IMG/VR virus record: IMGVR_UViG_3300020578_003799
Coordinates: 1 to 64,000 of that record
Strand: one strand, 5' to 3'
Length of the DNA stretch: 64,000 nt
Origin: a virus
Part shown: piece by piece, positions 27,888-36,776 of the stretch
Position numbering within the stretch: position 1 is the stretch's first letter
How the letters are laid out: every line of letters begins with the position of its first letter
The notes under the pieces: model-generated
Told to the model about the DNA's origin: nothing
The model's database searches: none
What the model saw: only the letters and a program-made list of their open reading frames with translations
Position numbers and translations under genes: made by a program

Positions 27888-28691
27888 ATGGAAAAATTTG
27901 ACGTATCAGTAATATTACCTATCAAATCTTCAGGTGCTAGAGGTTTTGACGAATACTTTACAAAAGCAATCGAATCATTAAAAATACAAAAAACCAAAAT
28001 AAATGAATTAGTTATAGTACATACTAATGAAACTCAATTAGTTGAATATTTGGACTCTTTTGATTTTTCAGATTTAAAAGTGAATAAAGTTTTATGGACA
28101 AAAGAACCTAATTTTTCAGAACAGGTAAATTATGGGGTTAGAAATGCTAACTCAAAATGGATTTCAATTTTTGAATTTGACGATGAGTATTCAAAAATAT
28201 GGTTTAATAATGTTAAAAAATATTCAGAATCGTACCCTGATGTTGAGTCTTTTCTACCAATAGTGGTTGATACAGATGAAAAAGGTCAATTTGCAGGGTT
28301 CACTAATGAGGCAACATTCGCTTTAAATATTAGTTCTGAAATGGGTGTGTTAACTAATGACACATTACAAACTTATCAAAATTTTCAAATTTCAGGAATG
28401 GTTATTAAAAAGGATTCTTTTTTAAATTTTGGGTTATTAAAACCATCATTCAAATTAACTTTTGGGTATGAATTCTTTTTAAGGATGACTCACAATTCTA
28501 TAAGAATTATGTCAATTCCTAAGATAGGTTATAAACACACAAATTTAAGAGAAGGGTCTATTTTCTGGAATTATAAGAATGGTGATAACGTACTTAGTGA
28601 AGAAGAAGTTAGATTTTGGATTGATTCGGCCAAAAAAGAATATTTCTTTATCAATGACAGAGCCATAAAATATGATGCTCAAGAAGTTTAA
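27888..28691 (+). CDS. Family 2 (GT-A) glycosyltransferase
   Basis: A 267-residue protein with the GT2 opening 'FDVSVILPIKSSGARGFDEY'. An N-terminal nucleotide-binding half contains 'SEQVNYGVRNANSKWISIFE', followed by the metal-binding-like 'FEFDDEYSKIWF'. The second half has 'SGMVIKKDSFLNFGLLKPSF'. It is cytoplasmic, with no membrane helix. It is the fifth transferase gene in this rightward run and ends at the base before the late sigma start. Confidence 0.72.
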   Translation: MEKFDVSVILPIKSSGARGFDEYFTKAIESLKIQKTKINELVIVHTNETQLVEYLDSFDFSDLKVNKVLWTKEPNFSEQVNYGVRNANSKWISIFEFDDEYSKIWFNNVKKYSESYPDVESFLPIVVDTDEKGQFAGFTNEATFALNISSEMGVLTNDTLQTYQNFQISGMVIKKDSFLNFGLLKPSFKLTFGYEFFLRMTHNSIRIMSIPKIGYKHTNLREGSIFWNYKNGDNVLSEEEVRFWIDSAKKEYFFINDRAIKYDAQEV

Positions 28692-29441
28692 ATGACTGAA
28701 TCTTTAAATATATCGGGAAATACTGATGTAGAATTAAAAAGAAAAGGTAGAAAACCTAAACAGTCTAATTATTTTGATGTACGTGAAGAGTTGGCGGTAA
28801 TTGAATTTTTACAAGCCGAGACATTTGAAGAAAAAAATAAAATATACAATGACTTTTTAAGGAAACCTTTGGATAAGATGATATCTTCTATTATTAGGAG
28901 ATATAAATTATACCGTAAAGATATGGATTTTTATGAAATTCATATTGACACTCATTCTTTCTTAATGACTAAAATTGATAAGTTTAAACCTTCTAAAGAA
29001 AAGAAGGCTTACTCATATTTTGGGACGATTTGTAAGAATTATTTGATGGGTCAGATAATAAAAGACCAAAAAGAGATAAATCGTAAAATTTCATATGAAG
29101 ACATTTCTTTTGATTTAGAAAACAATGAAGATTTTTCGTATAGTATAGAAAACGACACTCCCGATTCAGCCCAAGTAATCCAAAATTTCTTAGTCGAGTT
29201 AGATACTTTTTTAAAAGAAGAAAATTTAAATGAAAATGAGATTAAACTAGGTCACGCACTTTACGAAATTTTCGATAATTACGAAAACATTTTTGTAGGT
29301 GCGTCTAACAACAAATTCAATAAAAATATAATCTTACTCTCACTGAGAGAAATGACTAATCTAACAACAAAAGAGATTAGAAGTTCAATGAAAAAATACA
29401 AAATAATTTATCTTGATTTAGTTGAGAAAATGGTTAAATAA
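28692..29441 (+). CDS. gp55-like late-transcription sigma factor
   Basis: A 249-residue protein. Residues about 104-140 ('KAYSYFGTICKNYLMGQI' then 'KDQKEINRKISYED') match sigma-70 region 2 as it appears in T4 gp55 homologues, which direct host RNA polymerase to short late promoters at the -10 position. The flanking helices at residues 30-75 fit region 1.2/2.1, and the C-terminal part ('LLSLREMTNLTTKEIRSSM') resembles a degenerate helix-turn-helix. T4 gp55 is 185 residues, so this form is longer. It presumably recognises the ATATTTAT elements listed in this window, which is inference. It directly precedes the tail and head genes such a factor would serve. Confidence 0.75.
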   Translation: MTESLNISGNTDVELKRKGRKPKQSNYFDVREELAVIEFLQAETFEEKNKIYNDFLRKPLDKMISSIIRRYKLYRKDMDFYEIHIDTHSFLMTKIDKFKPSKEKKAYSYFGTICKNYLMGQIIKDQKEINRKISYEDISFDLENNEDFSYSIENDTPDSAQVIQNFLVELDTFLKEENLNENEIKLGHALYEIFDNYENIFVGASNNKFNKNIILLSLREMTNLTTKEIRSSMKKYKIIYLDLVEKMVK

Positions 29442-29457
29442 AAAATGTAAATAAAAA

Positions 29458-29464
29458 TATTTAT
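29458..29464 (+). promoter_or_regulatory. TATTTAT motif before tail-protein operon
   Basis: ATATTTAT with TATTTAT at 29458-29464, 5 nt before the ATG at 29470. The short distance would make a transcript nearly leaderless if this is a -10 element. Confidence 0.45.
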
Positions 29465-29469
29465 TAAAC

Positions 29470-29844
29470 ATGGGAAGACCTCAAAAAAAAGAAATTAATT
29501 TAAGTAAAGAATCTATACTTTCATTGATGCAAGAAATATACAATGAATTAGTTGAGCAAAGAAACACTGCTATTAGAATTCAGAATAAAATGTTGTCAAT
29601 GATGAAGGAACCTGAAGACATGACTCTTATTGGTCCTGTGATTGAAAAACAACAAAAAATAATAAACGATTGTGTTGAGAAAAAACTTTCACTCTCTAAG
29701 TTACAAGCAAGTATATGGGAAAAAAGTAATTCTAATAAAGAATCGTTCTCAATATCCGATTTAGATGTCGATGGTGATATAATACAAAACTTGTTAGAGA
29801 AAGATATTTCTAAACCAAACGACACATATAAAATGAATAAATAA
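29470..29844 (+). CDS. Hypothetical coiled-coil protein
   Basis: A 124-residue protein beginning 'MGRPQKKEINLSKESILS'. It is predicted mostly helical, with heptad-like spacing through residues 15-90, and has an acidic end. It opens the tail-protein transcription unit right after the late-sigma gene, with an ATATTTAT motif just upstream and one base between its stop and the next ATG. It is perhaps a tail assembly chaperone or structural adaptor; no family is recognised. Confidence 0.6.
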   Translation: MGRPQKKEINLSKESILSLMQEIYNELVEQRNTAIRIQNKMLSMMKEPEDMTLIGPVIEKQQKIINDCVEKKLSLSKLQASIWEKSNSNKESFSISDLDVDGDIIQNLLEKDISKPNDTYKMNK

Positions 29845-29845
29845 A

Positions 29846-31753
29846 ATGGCGTCATTAGATTTAAATGCTGATTATAAGAAAGCACAGGACAAAATCACTG
29901 CGACTAAGGCGTATACAGAACTTAAGTCTGATTATAAAAAGGCGAAAAAAAAGGCAGGTGAGTCGTTTGAAAAAACCAAATCTGATATTACTTCATCATT
30001 AAATGATGTAAAGAAAAAAACCAAAAGTTTTGAAAAACAAGTTAAGAATCAGCTTGAGCAACTTTTAGATATTAACAATTTAACAGGGGGTAAAGGTAGT
30101 AATTCTATTAAATATATTAAAAACTTATTACTAAAAACGTTAAAGAACATCGAACCCAAGATACAAGAAATTTTATTAGAGGAGTGTTTAACCGCGGTTG
30201 GGTGTGACCAACAACAAACGTTTGATGCTCAAGTTTTATATATTAAAGTACCTTCAGTAGATATTGGAGGGTTATTAATTAAAGACCCTGTTGAATCTCC
30301 TGGTAAAGTTATGTATGAAAAAAATCCTGTTCAAATACAAACTTACCCATTTTCAATGAACAAAGAATTGTATCTAAGAATACAAAGTGGACAACCATAT
30401 TCAATTGATAACGGACAAAATTATGTTGGTAAATCAGGTCAAGATTTATTTGATATACAATATGTAGAACAGGATAATTTAGGACAAACAGGACCTTGGT
30501 TCAAGGTAACATTATATAACAGAATTAATAATGTTAACAAAGTTGGGGAGTTTCTGGCCGATTATTATAAAACAATAAAAATAGTTGATTTCACAACTAT
30601 GATTGCCTACATCATAGAATCTTTAACGGGGGCGATATCTATTAAAGCGAATATCGGAATTAACCAAGCGGGCGACGCTAGTAAATTTGCTTTAATATTA
30701 CAAAGAATCTTAGGTCTTTGTTTTGACAATACAAAAGAAATTGATGTTAGTGGAATTGCTAAAATTGCTGAATTAGATGGAGTTGATGACTCCTTCTTCG
30801 AGTTTACTGAAATAGATTTAAGAAATATTGACCTTAGAGTTGATAATTTAAAAAATGGGGTTGTTGAGTATCAGGATTGTGGTAATGTAAAACTTCCTAT
30901 AGATGCTGACGCCATTATTGATTCGTTAGAAAATTTACAATTTGTTCCTGATAGTGATTTAGTTAATGCCGCAGACGCAATTACCCAATCAATTAGTAAT
31001 AACCCTCAATGGCAAGGATTAGCCATCGAAGGTAATATAGATGCGGCGTTAGACCTTAATTTTGTAAAATTAATGGCTCAAGGGATTGTGTATTCACTTT
31101 TATCACCTAAAATTTTATTACCGATTTTTATAATGTTAAAATCGATTGGTAATCAAATTGTGGACCTTGTAAAAAGCTACATAGAGTTTGCAAAACTATT
31201 CAAGGAATTCGTCATCAATTTAGTTTCTAAAGTAGGTGCCATTTTCGTAAAAGAGTTATTTGAATTAATTAAACGGGACATTAGAAATTTAATTCAACAA
31301 GTAATTACTGATATTGCCAGAGAACAAAGTGATAAAAGAATTACAATGATTTTAAAATTAATACAGTTATTGTTAACTGTTGCTCAATTTATTAGTGATT
31401 GGAGAAGGTGTAAGAGTGTCATCGATGAAATCTTATGGTTGTTAAAAATTGCGGGTACAGGATGGGGAATTCAAATACCATTACCTTTACTATTTGCATC
31501 TCAAATATTAGATGGTTATTCCGAATCTAGAGCCTTTATTGGGGCTATAGAAGAACTACAAAAAATAGGTGTTCCTACAGGTGCAATGCCTGATGGAAGT
31601 CCTAACTTAGATATTTTGTCTAAATTTTCACAAATGAAGGCCATGGCGAAAGAAGAATCTGAAAATGGTAAAGTACAAGTTGCGATTGGAGCCTTAGCAA
31701 TAACACCTGCAGGTCTCACAGTACCTGCATCCTCATTTGGTAAAAAAATGTAA
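29846..31753 (+). CDS. Large tail/baseplate-like structural protein
   Basis: A 635-residue protein. Residues 1-75 are a Lys-rich coiled coil ('YKKAKKKAGESFEKTKSD'). Residues about 110-330 are a mixed alpha/beta domain with 'QVLYIKVPSVDIGGLLIKD'. Residues about 410-520 contain long hydrophobic helices ('LLSPKILLPIFIMLKSIG', 'FVINLVSKVGAIFVKELF') that could be membrane-active or buried helical bundles. The C-terminus is small-residue rich ('AIGALAITPAGLTVPASSFG'). Its place between the sigma gene and an OB-fold baseplate-like gene suggests a baseplate or injected tail protein. The family is not recognised. Confidence 0.6.
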   Translation: MASLDLNADYKKAQDKITATKAYTELKSDYKKAKKKAGESFEKTKSDITSSLNDVKKKTKSFEKQVKNQLEQLLDINNLTGGKGSNSIKYIKNLLLKTLKNIEPKIQEILLEECLTAVGCDQQQTFDAQVLYIKVPSVDIGGLLIKDPVESPGKVMYEKNPVQIQTYPFSMNKELYLRIQSGQPYSIDNGQNYVGKSGQDLFDIQYVEQDNLGQTGPWFKVTLYNRINNVNKVGEFLADYYKTIKIVDFTTMIAYIIESLTGAISIKANIGINQAGDASKFALILQRILGLCFDNTKEIDVSGIAKIAELDGVDDSFFEFTEIDLRNIDLRVDNLKNGVVEYQDCGNVKLPIDADAIIDSLENLQFVPDSDLVNAADAITQSISNNPQWQGLAIEGNIDAALDLNFVKLMAQGIVYSLLSPKILLPIFIMLKSIGNQIVDLVKSYIEFAKLFKEFVINLVSKVGAIFVKELFELIKRDIRNLIQQVITDIAREQSDKRITMILKLIQLLLTVAQFISDWRRCKSVIDEILWLLKIAGTGWGIQIPLPLLFASQILDGYSESRAFIGAIEELQKIGVPTGAMPDGSPNLDILSKFSQMKAMAKEESENGKVQVAIGALAITPAGLTVPASSFGKKM

Positions 31754-31754
31754 T

Positions 31755-31967
31755 ATGAGTAAAAAACAAGACGCTGAAAAGGTATTAAAGATAATTAAAG
31801 ATTTTAAATCACATTCAAATAAAGATTTACAATTTGTTATGGACTTTATTAATGAAGATTTTAATCTTACTAAAGAAACGGTTATTAAATTAACACAACA
31901 TTTAGATAAGTTAGAATTAACATATAATACGGTTAAAAAAGAATACGACTCAAGAATTAAAAAATGA
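31755..31967 (+). CDS. Small helical protein
   Basis: 70 residues from the ATG at 31755, which directly follows the upstream stop. An in-frame TTG at 31737 would extend into the previous gene and is unlikely. The protein is a charged helical hairpin ('KIIKDFKSHSNKDLQFVM' and 'KLTQHLDKLELTYNTVKK'). It overlaps the next start by 4 nt. It is probably a small tail or assembly protein; no family is recognised. Confidence 0.6.
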   Translation: MSKKQDAEKVLKIIKDFKSHSNKDLQFVMDFINEDFNLTKETVIKLTQHLDKLELTYNTVKKEYDSRIKK

Positions 31968-33541
31968 AAATAACCGAACAAAATAAGTATCAAATAATTT
32001 TTGAGGGGACTGTTTATGATAACAAGGACCCTATGATGCTGGGTAGACTTAGAGTTATACCTGCACCATATGTTGATTACGAATCAGCTAAAAAAGCAGT
32101 AGAATTTAAAGAAGGTGATGAATGGACATCAAAAGACCCTTTTGTGTTCTTACCTTTATTACCTTTTTATATTAGCCAAGTCCCTGAAAATAAAGAATAT
32201 GTTCACATTATTTATCAGAACAAAAAATTCTTATATGAAAATCAATTCTACATACAAGGACCATTTTCATCACCACTAACTAGCCCGTTTGAGTATAATG
32301 AGGGTGCGAAGAAATATTTAGCGGCTGGTGACCAAATTAAAGAGGGTCGTAGTTTAAGAAATCCTGATGGTACATATAGAGATAAACCAAAAACATATGG
32401 AATTTTTCCTGAACCTTTAGACAACGGTTTATTAGGTAGAGGTAGTGCAGATGTTATTGTAAAAAAAGATACAGTACTAATTAGGGCGGGTAAGGTAATT
32501 GAACCTTTAAGTAAAAGTACTTTTCCACCTGTAGGTAATTCTAATAGAGCATTTTTACAATTATCTATTTTTGGTCGAACTAAGAAAAATTTAGAACCTG
32601 AAGTTAGAGTTAATTTAAAAGAGGTTGTTAAAGTGGTTAAAAAAATGGTTATCTGGGATATTGAAAATCTTGAGAATACTCAAAATGTTTTTAACGGTAG
32701 TGTCGGTGTATACAATGTGACACCTAATTCTGATATGGTTAACACTAAAAACTTCAAAGCGAAAACAATAACTCAATTAAGTCCAGGGTCCGATTATACA
32801 TTGTTAAATGAAATTCGTTTTACAAATAAAAGTTTTGATGAGGTAGTCTTTATTATAAACAAATATATTGATGGTGTTTTTACCTCTAACGTCAATGTAT
32901 CCCCATACCCAACGTATGTTGTTACAGACCAATTTCCATTTATTACAACCCCATCAATCGCAACTTTTCAAAAAGGAAATAAATTTTCACCGACGGAAAC
33001 CAATAATGATATTGCAGAATTAAATAACTATATTAAATTTTACACTAAAATAAAATTAAGTCCTGGTAAAGTATCGAGCGGTTTCTTTTTAGTTTCAGAA
33101 AATAAAAATGGTAACGCCTTATTAGGTCCACAAAGTGAAGTTGTTACATCAACAGTTACTCCATTTGATTTTGAGGGTTCGGCTATTACTTATGGGGTTT
33201 TAGGGGCACAAAGATTATATTTAATATCTCAAGACTCTGAAGGACCAAGAGGTAATGAAAGTACCAAATTATTAAATTCGTTATACGGGGTAGAGCAAGA
33301 TAGTTTTATCGGTCAAGGTACCAAAACTATATTAAACCAAACTTACCCAACAGTTAGAGGAGATGAATTAATAACATTGTTAAGAAAAATAATGTTATTT
33401 ATAAAAGGTCACGTACATCCTATTGCAACAATGCCACCTGTACCCGTAGCTGCGGGTAATCTACAGAGTACAACTGAGATTGACCAATTATTAGCAGATG
33501 CTGAAAATACTATATTAAATCAAAATATCAGAATTAATTGA
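31964..33541 (+). CDS. Baseplate hub/spike-like protein (gp5-type OB fold at N-terminus)
   Basis: A 525-residue protein. The N-terminal segment 'GTVYDNKDPMMLGRLRVIPA', followed by 'DPFVFLPLLPFYISQVPE' and 'HIIYQNKKFLYENQFYIQGP', has the order of strands seen in the OB domain of T4 gp5-like spikes. In those spikes a 'DP..LGR.RV' strand is followed by 'P...P' and a 'G.....YI.G' strand. The rest is beta-rich, and 'LFIKGHVHPIATMPPVPVA' near the end recalls phage baseplate proteins with H-x-H metal ligands. No lysozyme domain is visible. It follows the small helical gene with a 4-nt overlap. Confidence 0.55.
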   Translation: MKITEQNKYQIIFEGTVYDNKDPMMLGRLRVIPAPYVDYESAKKAVEFKEGDEWTSKDPFVFLPLLPFYISQVPENKEYVHIIYQNKKFLYENQFYIQGPFSSPLTSPFEYNEGAKKYLAAGDQIKEGRSLRNPDGTYRDKPKTYGIFPEPLDNGLLGRGSADVIVKKDTVLIRAGKVIEPLSKSTFPPVGNSNRAFLQLSIFGRTKKNLEPEVRVNLKEVVKVVKKMVIWDIENLENTQNVFNGSVGVYNVTPNSDMVNTKNFKAKTITQLSPGSDYTLLNEIRFTNKSFDEVVFIINKYIDGVFTSNVNVSPYPTYVVTDQFPFITTPSIATFQKGNKFSPTETNNDIAELNNYIKFYTKIKLSPGKVSSGFFLVSENKNGNALLGPQSEVVTSTVTPFDFEGSAITYGVLGAQRLYLISQDSEGPRGNESTKLLNSLYGVEQDSFIGQGTKTILNQTYPTVRGDELITLLRKIMLFIKGHVHPIATMPPVPVAAGNLQSTTEIDQLLADAENTILNQNIRIN

Positions 33542-33548
33542 TATTTAT
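33542..33548 (+). promoter_or_regulatory. TATTTAT motif
   Basis: ATATTTAT immediately after the stop of the hub-like gene and 15 nt before the ATG at 33564. Confidence 0.45.
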
Positions 33549-33563
33549 TTAATAAAGTAATTG

Positions 33564-35024
33564 ATGTCAATAAATAATTCATATTTTAGCAGGAACAATA
33601 CTATAATTTCCAATAGTTACACCAATACAGGTAGAAACCCTGTTACTGAAATATTCTTTGGTGAACTAGCAAGCTCAACATTTCCAAATGGATATAGTCG
33701 TTTTATATTTGATTTGGATTTATCTCTTCTTTTAGAAAAAATAAATGAAGGTACAATAAACACAAATTGTGTAGGTGACGGTGTTAAACATACATTACGA
33801 ATGGTAAACACCTCAACTTTTAACCCTGAGTTATTAAATACCACAACATCACAATCAAGACAAAGAGCTACCTCATTTGACTTAATTTTATTTAGAATAC
33901 CATATATTAATGACGACCCATCGACACCTCAATTATGGGACGAAGGGGTTGGGTATGATTTTGCCGACTTACAATACGAGATTGATTATGATAGAAATTA
34001 TTCTAATAGACCATCAAATTTTTACCAAAGAACAACAATAGATGATTGGTCAGAACCAGGAATTTATAATAATAAAAATTTAGGGAATGTACCTTTTAGT
34101 GCATTAACCATTATTGATGTCCAACATTTTGAATTTGGTAATGAAAATATTGCCTTTGATATGACTAACGAAATCAATTCTATAATCGATGGTTCATTAA
34201 TTAATGTTGCGGGATGGGGAATCGCATTTAAACCTGAATTAGAAAATTTAACAGGTTTATCAGATGCTTATGAAGTACAATTTTTTACAAGACACACTCA
34301 AACGTTTTACGAACCTCATTTAGAAACTAATTATGATGACTCAATTGATGACGATAGGAATCTTTTCACTTTAGGTAAAGTAAATAAATTATATCTATAC
34401 CTCTATGAAAATGGTAATCCGATTAACTTAGACTCAAATCCATTAGTAGATATATTAGATAATTCGGGAACACCAATTTTAACGGGACTACCGACATGTA
34501 GAAGAACCAATGGTGTCTATGAAGTTGTGGTACCTCCATTAGTTGGTTATAAAACACCTTGTACTTTTTCAGATAAATGGTACAACTTAGAATTAAACGG
34601 TTTTTTTATTTCACCAATACTAAATGACTTCACTCTATATCCATTTAAAAACTCAATACAAATTGGAACAAGTTCGGTAGAGCCTAAATTATACGGGTTT
34701 GACTATTATGGTATCAAACAAGATGAGAAAATTTTAAATAGTGATGTCAGAAAAGTTGGGGTTATTGTAAAACAATCCTTTACAACTCAAAAATTATTAC
34801 AAAAAGTTGATATTTATTATAGAGTATATGTTCGAGAAGGTCAAACTGAAGTAGAGGTACAACAATGGACTATGGTTAACAGAACACCTAATGAGTACTT
34901 TTTTATTTTTGATACTCGAGATAAAATACCAAACGAATATTTCATCGATTTAAAAGTTGAGAGTTCGGGTGAGGTGAACACCTATAAAAGACAAATAAAG
35001 TTTCAAATAGTAAACGAAAAATAA
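33564..35024 (+). CDS. Beta-rich virion structural protein
   Basis: 486 residues from the ATG at 33564; a TTG three bases earlier is in frame but less likely. N-terminal 'YFSRNNTIISNSYTNTGRNP' leads into a long beta-rich body ('EIFFGELASSTFPNGYSRF', 'GWGIAFKPELENLTG'). A separate C-terminal immunoglobulin-like segment runs 'YRVYVREGQTEVEVQQWT' to the end. It sits after the hub-like gene with its own ATATTTAT motif. I infer a baseplate wedge, neck or fibre-attachment protein; the family is not recognised. Confidence 0.6.
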   Translation: MSINNSYFSRNNTIISNSYTNTGRNPVTEIFFGELASSTFPNGYSRFIFDLDLSLLLEKINEGTINTNCVGDGVKHTLRMVNTSTFNPELLNTTTSQSRQRATSFDLILFRIPYINDDPSTPQLWDEGVGYDFADLQYEIDYDRNYSNRPSNFYQRTTIDDWSEPGIYNNKNLGNVPFSALTIIDVQHFEFGNENIAFDMTNEINSIIDGSLINVAGWGIAFKPELENLTGLSDAYEVQFFTRHTQTFYEPHLETNYDDSIDDDRNLFTLGKVNKLYLYLYENGNPINLDSNPLVDILDNSGTPILTGLPTCRRTNGVYEVVVPPLVGYKTPCTFSDKWYNLELNGFFISPILNDFTLYPFKNSIQIGTSSVEPKLYGFDYYGIKQDEKILNSDVRKVGVIVKQSFTTQKLLQKVDIYYRVYVREGQTEVEVQQWTMVNRTPNEYFFIFDTRDKIPNEYFIDLKVESSGEVNTYKRQIKFQIVNEK

Positions 35025-35025
35025 A

Positions 35026-35214
35026 ATGGCCGAAGAAATTTTTAGCGCTAACACTGAACAACCTCTATGTATACTTGATTGTAGTGGGAATACTTTAACT
35101 GTCTTTCCTCCACACCCAATATGGACTGATGGTATAGATGCGTCTGGTAACACAAGAACTGTAATGCAATTAGATGCCGTACAATTAGGGGGGATAAACG
35201 GATATTATAATTAA
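35026..35214 (+). CDS. Small hypothetical virion protein
   Basis: A 62-residue protein, start 'MAEEIFSANTEQPLCILDCS'. It has two repeats of a 'D-x-S-G-N-T' element ('DCSGNTLTVFPPHP', 'DASGNTRTVMQ'), which suggests a tiny beta fold. It starts one base after the upstream stop and is followed one base later by the next ATG. No family is recognised. Confidence 0.5.
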   Translation: MAEEIFSANTEQPLCILDCSGNTLTVFPPHPIWTDGIDASGNTRTVMQLDAVQLGGINGYYN

Positions 35215-35215
35215 T

Positions 35216-35449
35216 ATGAAAAAGATAATAAGATTAACTGAAAACGATTTACATAATATTGTTAAGAGAATCATCAAAGAAGAAGAAAAAGAAACATTAA
35301 TAAAAAAATTGATGAGAAAACTTAAAGGTGTTGATGACAAACAATTAGATTATAATATTAAAAATGACTTACCTTGGGATTGGAAAGGTTCTAAAGAGGG
35401 TTATTATGAAAAGATGGAAGGTCGTAGACACCATTCAGGTTCAAATTAA
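35216..35449 (+). CDS. Small protein with capsid-targeting-like N-terminus
   Basis: A 77-residue protein. The first 22 residues ('MKKIIRLTENDLHNIVKRII' then K-E) form a basic amphipathic helix ending in I-K-E, then E. This matches the (I/L)xE site used by T4 gp21-type prohead proteases. The next gene has almost the same leader in the same register. The remaining 55 residues are strongly charged, with 'NIKNDLPWDWKGSKEGYYEK'. I infer an internal head protein that is packaged and trimmed. Confidence 0.6.
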   Translation: MKKIIRLTENDLHNIVKRIIKEEEKETLIKKLMRKLKGVDDKQLDYNIKNDLPWDWKGSKEGYYEKMEGRRHHSGSN

Positions 35450-35455
35450 TAAACA

Positions 35456-35767
35456 ATGAAAAAGACAGTAAGATTAACGGAATCAGATTTAAATCGAATC
35501 ATTAAAAGAGTTATTAATGAATCTGACGAAGAATTTGATGACGAGATTGGTAATTCTAAATTTAGTGTCGAACCTAATGTTAGAATGCAACCAAGAGAAA
35601 AGGAGATTGAATCTTTATTTGGTAAATATGATGAGCAAATCCCTGCTGACATTTTAAGATACATGAGAAAAAATCCCCAATTAATTATGGATAGATTAGC
35701 CAAAATATATGGTGAAAAGTTCATAAAATATGCAGATAAAGCATATGTGAAATATCTTAATATATGA
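35456..35767 (+). CDS. Small protein with capsid-targeting-like N-terminus
   Basis: A 103-residue protein. Leader 'MKKTVRLTESDLNRIIKRVI' then N21-E22, followed by S23, gives an I-N-E/S site closely matching the I-N-E/A site of the capsid protein in this window. The mature part is acidic then helical ('EKEIESLFGKYDEQIPADIL'). It overlaps the next gene by 4 nt. Leader identity with the gene at 35216 over 22 residues is about 60 percent by eye, although the mature parts are unrelated. That pattern fits a shared targeting tag rather than gene duplication. Confidence 0.6.
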   Translation: MKKTVRLTESDLNRIIKRVINESDEEFDDEIGNSKFSVEPNVRMQPREKEIESLFGKYDEQIPADILRYMRKNPQLIMDRLAKIYGEKFIKYADKAYVKYLNI

Positions 35768-36228
35768 AAAATTTAAATACACTTATAAAAAAAGTTTTAA
35801 GGGAAGAGGCGTACGAAAGTAGTAGATATATGTTCTTTTCTAATTTAGAACAAATGAGAAGACAATGTGATTTACTATTAGATTTAGACCGTAACATGGT
35901 AGAATCTATTTTAGAGAATGGTCACGATTGGGCACAAGACCATATTGCAGAATCTAAAAATACTTTAGACCAAGTTTTTGATTTTATAATGAATCAGTCA
36001 AAAAAAGATGGTATGGAATTATCTATGAATATAGATGATAAAGATATGGTTATGATGGAAGGTAGAAAGAAAACGGGTACTAAATTATGTGCTCGTGGTA
36101 AAGCGGCCGCCAAGGCGAGGTACGACGTATTTCCCAGTGCATATAGTAATGGACATGGAGTACAAGTTTGTAAAGGAAAGATAAAAGGTCTCGATGGTAA
36201 AAAGAGATGTTCACCACCTTATTGTTAA
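35764..36228 (+). CDS. Probable internal head protein with basic C-terminal phage motif
   Basis: A 154-residue protein. It begins 'MKNLNTLIKKVLREEAYESS', a short helix ending L-R-E/E-A, again a prohead-protease-like site. The middle is helical and acidic. The C-terminal 45 residues ('KLCARGKAAAKARYDVFPSA', 'GVQVCKGKIKGLDGKKRC') form a basic, Cys-containing motif of a kind seen at the ends of virion proteins in T4-like marine phages. It could bind DNA. It ends the rightward run and is followed by a strong terminator. Confidence 0.6.
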   Translation: MKNLNTLIKKVLREEAYESSRYMFFSNLEQMRRQCDLLLDLDRNMVESILENGHDWAQDHIAESKNTLDQVFDFIMNQSKKDGMELSMNIDDKDMVMMEGRKKTGTKLCARGKAAAKARYDVFPSAYSNGHGVQVCKGKIKGLDGKKRCSPPYC

Positions 36229-36236
36229 AAAATAAA

Positions 36237-36260
36237 AGAGACTAAACGTCTCTTTTTTTT
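36237..36260 (+). terminator. Intrinsic terminator of the tail/internal-protein run
   Basis: Stem AGAGAC/GTCTCT with loop TAAAC followed by eight or more T, 9 nt after the stop at 36228. Confidence 0.85.
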
Positions 36261-36293
36261 TGTATTTTAATGTTTACCCATACATTTATTAGT

Positions 36294-36776
36294 ATGGATA
36301 AACAATGTAGTAAATGTGGTAAAATAAAGTCAGAAAATGATTTTTATAAAACACAAAGAGGTAGTAAATGTAAAGAATGTATTTTAATTGATACAAGAGA
36401 ATATAAACGAAAAAAAAGATTAGAACCTAAACATAGAATCAAGGAGAGTATTAAACAAAAAGAAAGAAGAGTAAGACTTTGGCAAAATACCTTAATAAAT
36501 GATTCAAAACATCGTAACTTAGAAAATACTTTAACGGTTAGTGATATTAATGAGATGTTTGAAAAACAAAACGGTTTGTGTTATTGGTTTAAAGTCCCTT
36601 TAATACCATCAAACTATAAGAAACATCCCCAACAACCTTCTTTAGATAGGTTAGATAGAAATAAAGGTTACACTAAAGAAAATGTTGTATTATGTTGTTA
36701 TTCCGCCAATATAGGTAGAAATGAGAACGATTTAAATACGTGGACTAATTTTATTAACTTGTTAAAGACTATTTAA
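36294..36776 (+). CDS. HNH-type endonuclease
   Basis: 160 residues from the ATG at 36294; the upstream ATG at 36270 sits close to the terminator and is less likely. The N-terminus has a zinc-ribbon pair ('CSKCGKIKSENDFY' and 'CKECI'). The C-terminal half carries the HNH-like core 'SLDRLDRNKGYTKENVVLCC' followed by 'YSANIGRNEN', preceded by 'HPQQ'. This arrangement is common in phage-borne free-standing HNH nucleases, which are mobile and often intergenic. It sits alone between terminators and overlaps the minus-strand gene tail-to-tail by 15 nt, consistent with insertion of a mobile gene. Confidence 0.75.
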   Translation: MDKQCSKCGKIKSENDFYKTQRGSKCKECILIDTREYKRKKRLEPKHRIKESIKQKERRVRLWQNTLINDSKHRNLENTLTVSDINEMFEKQNGLCYWFKVPLIPSNYKKHPQQPSLDRLDRNKGYTKENVVLCCYSANIGRNENDLNTWTNFINLLKTI

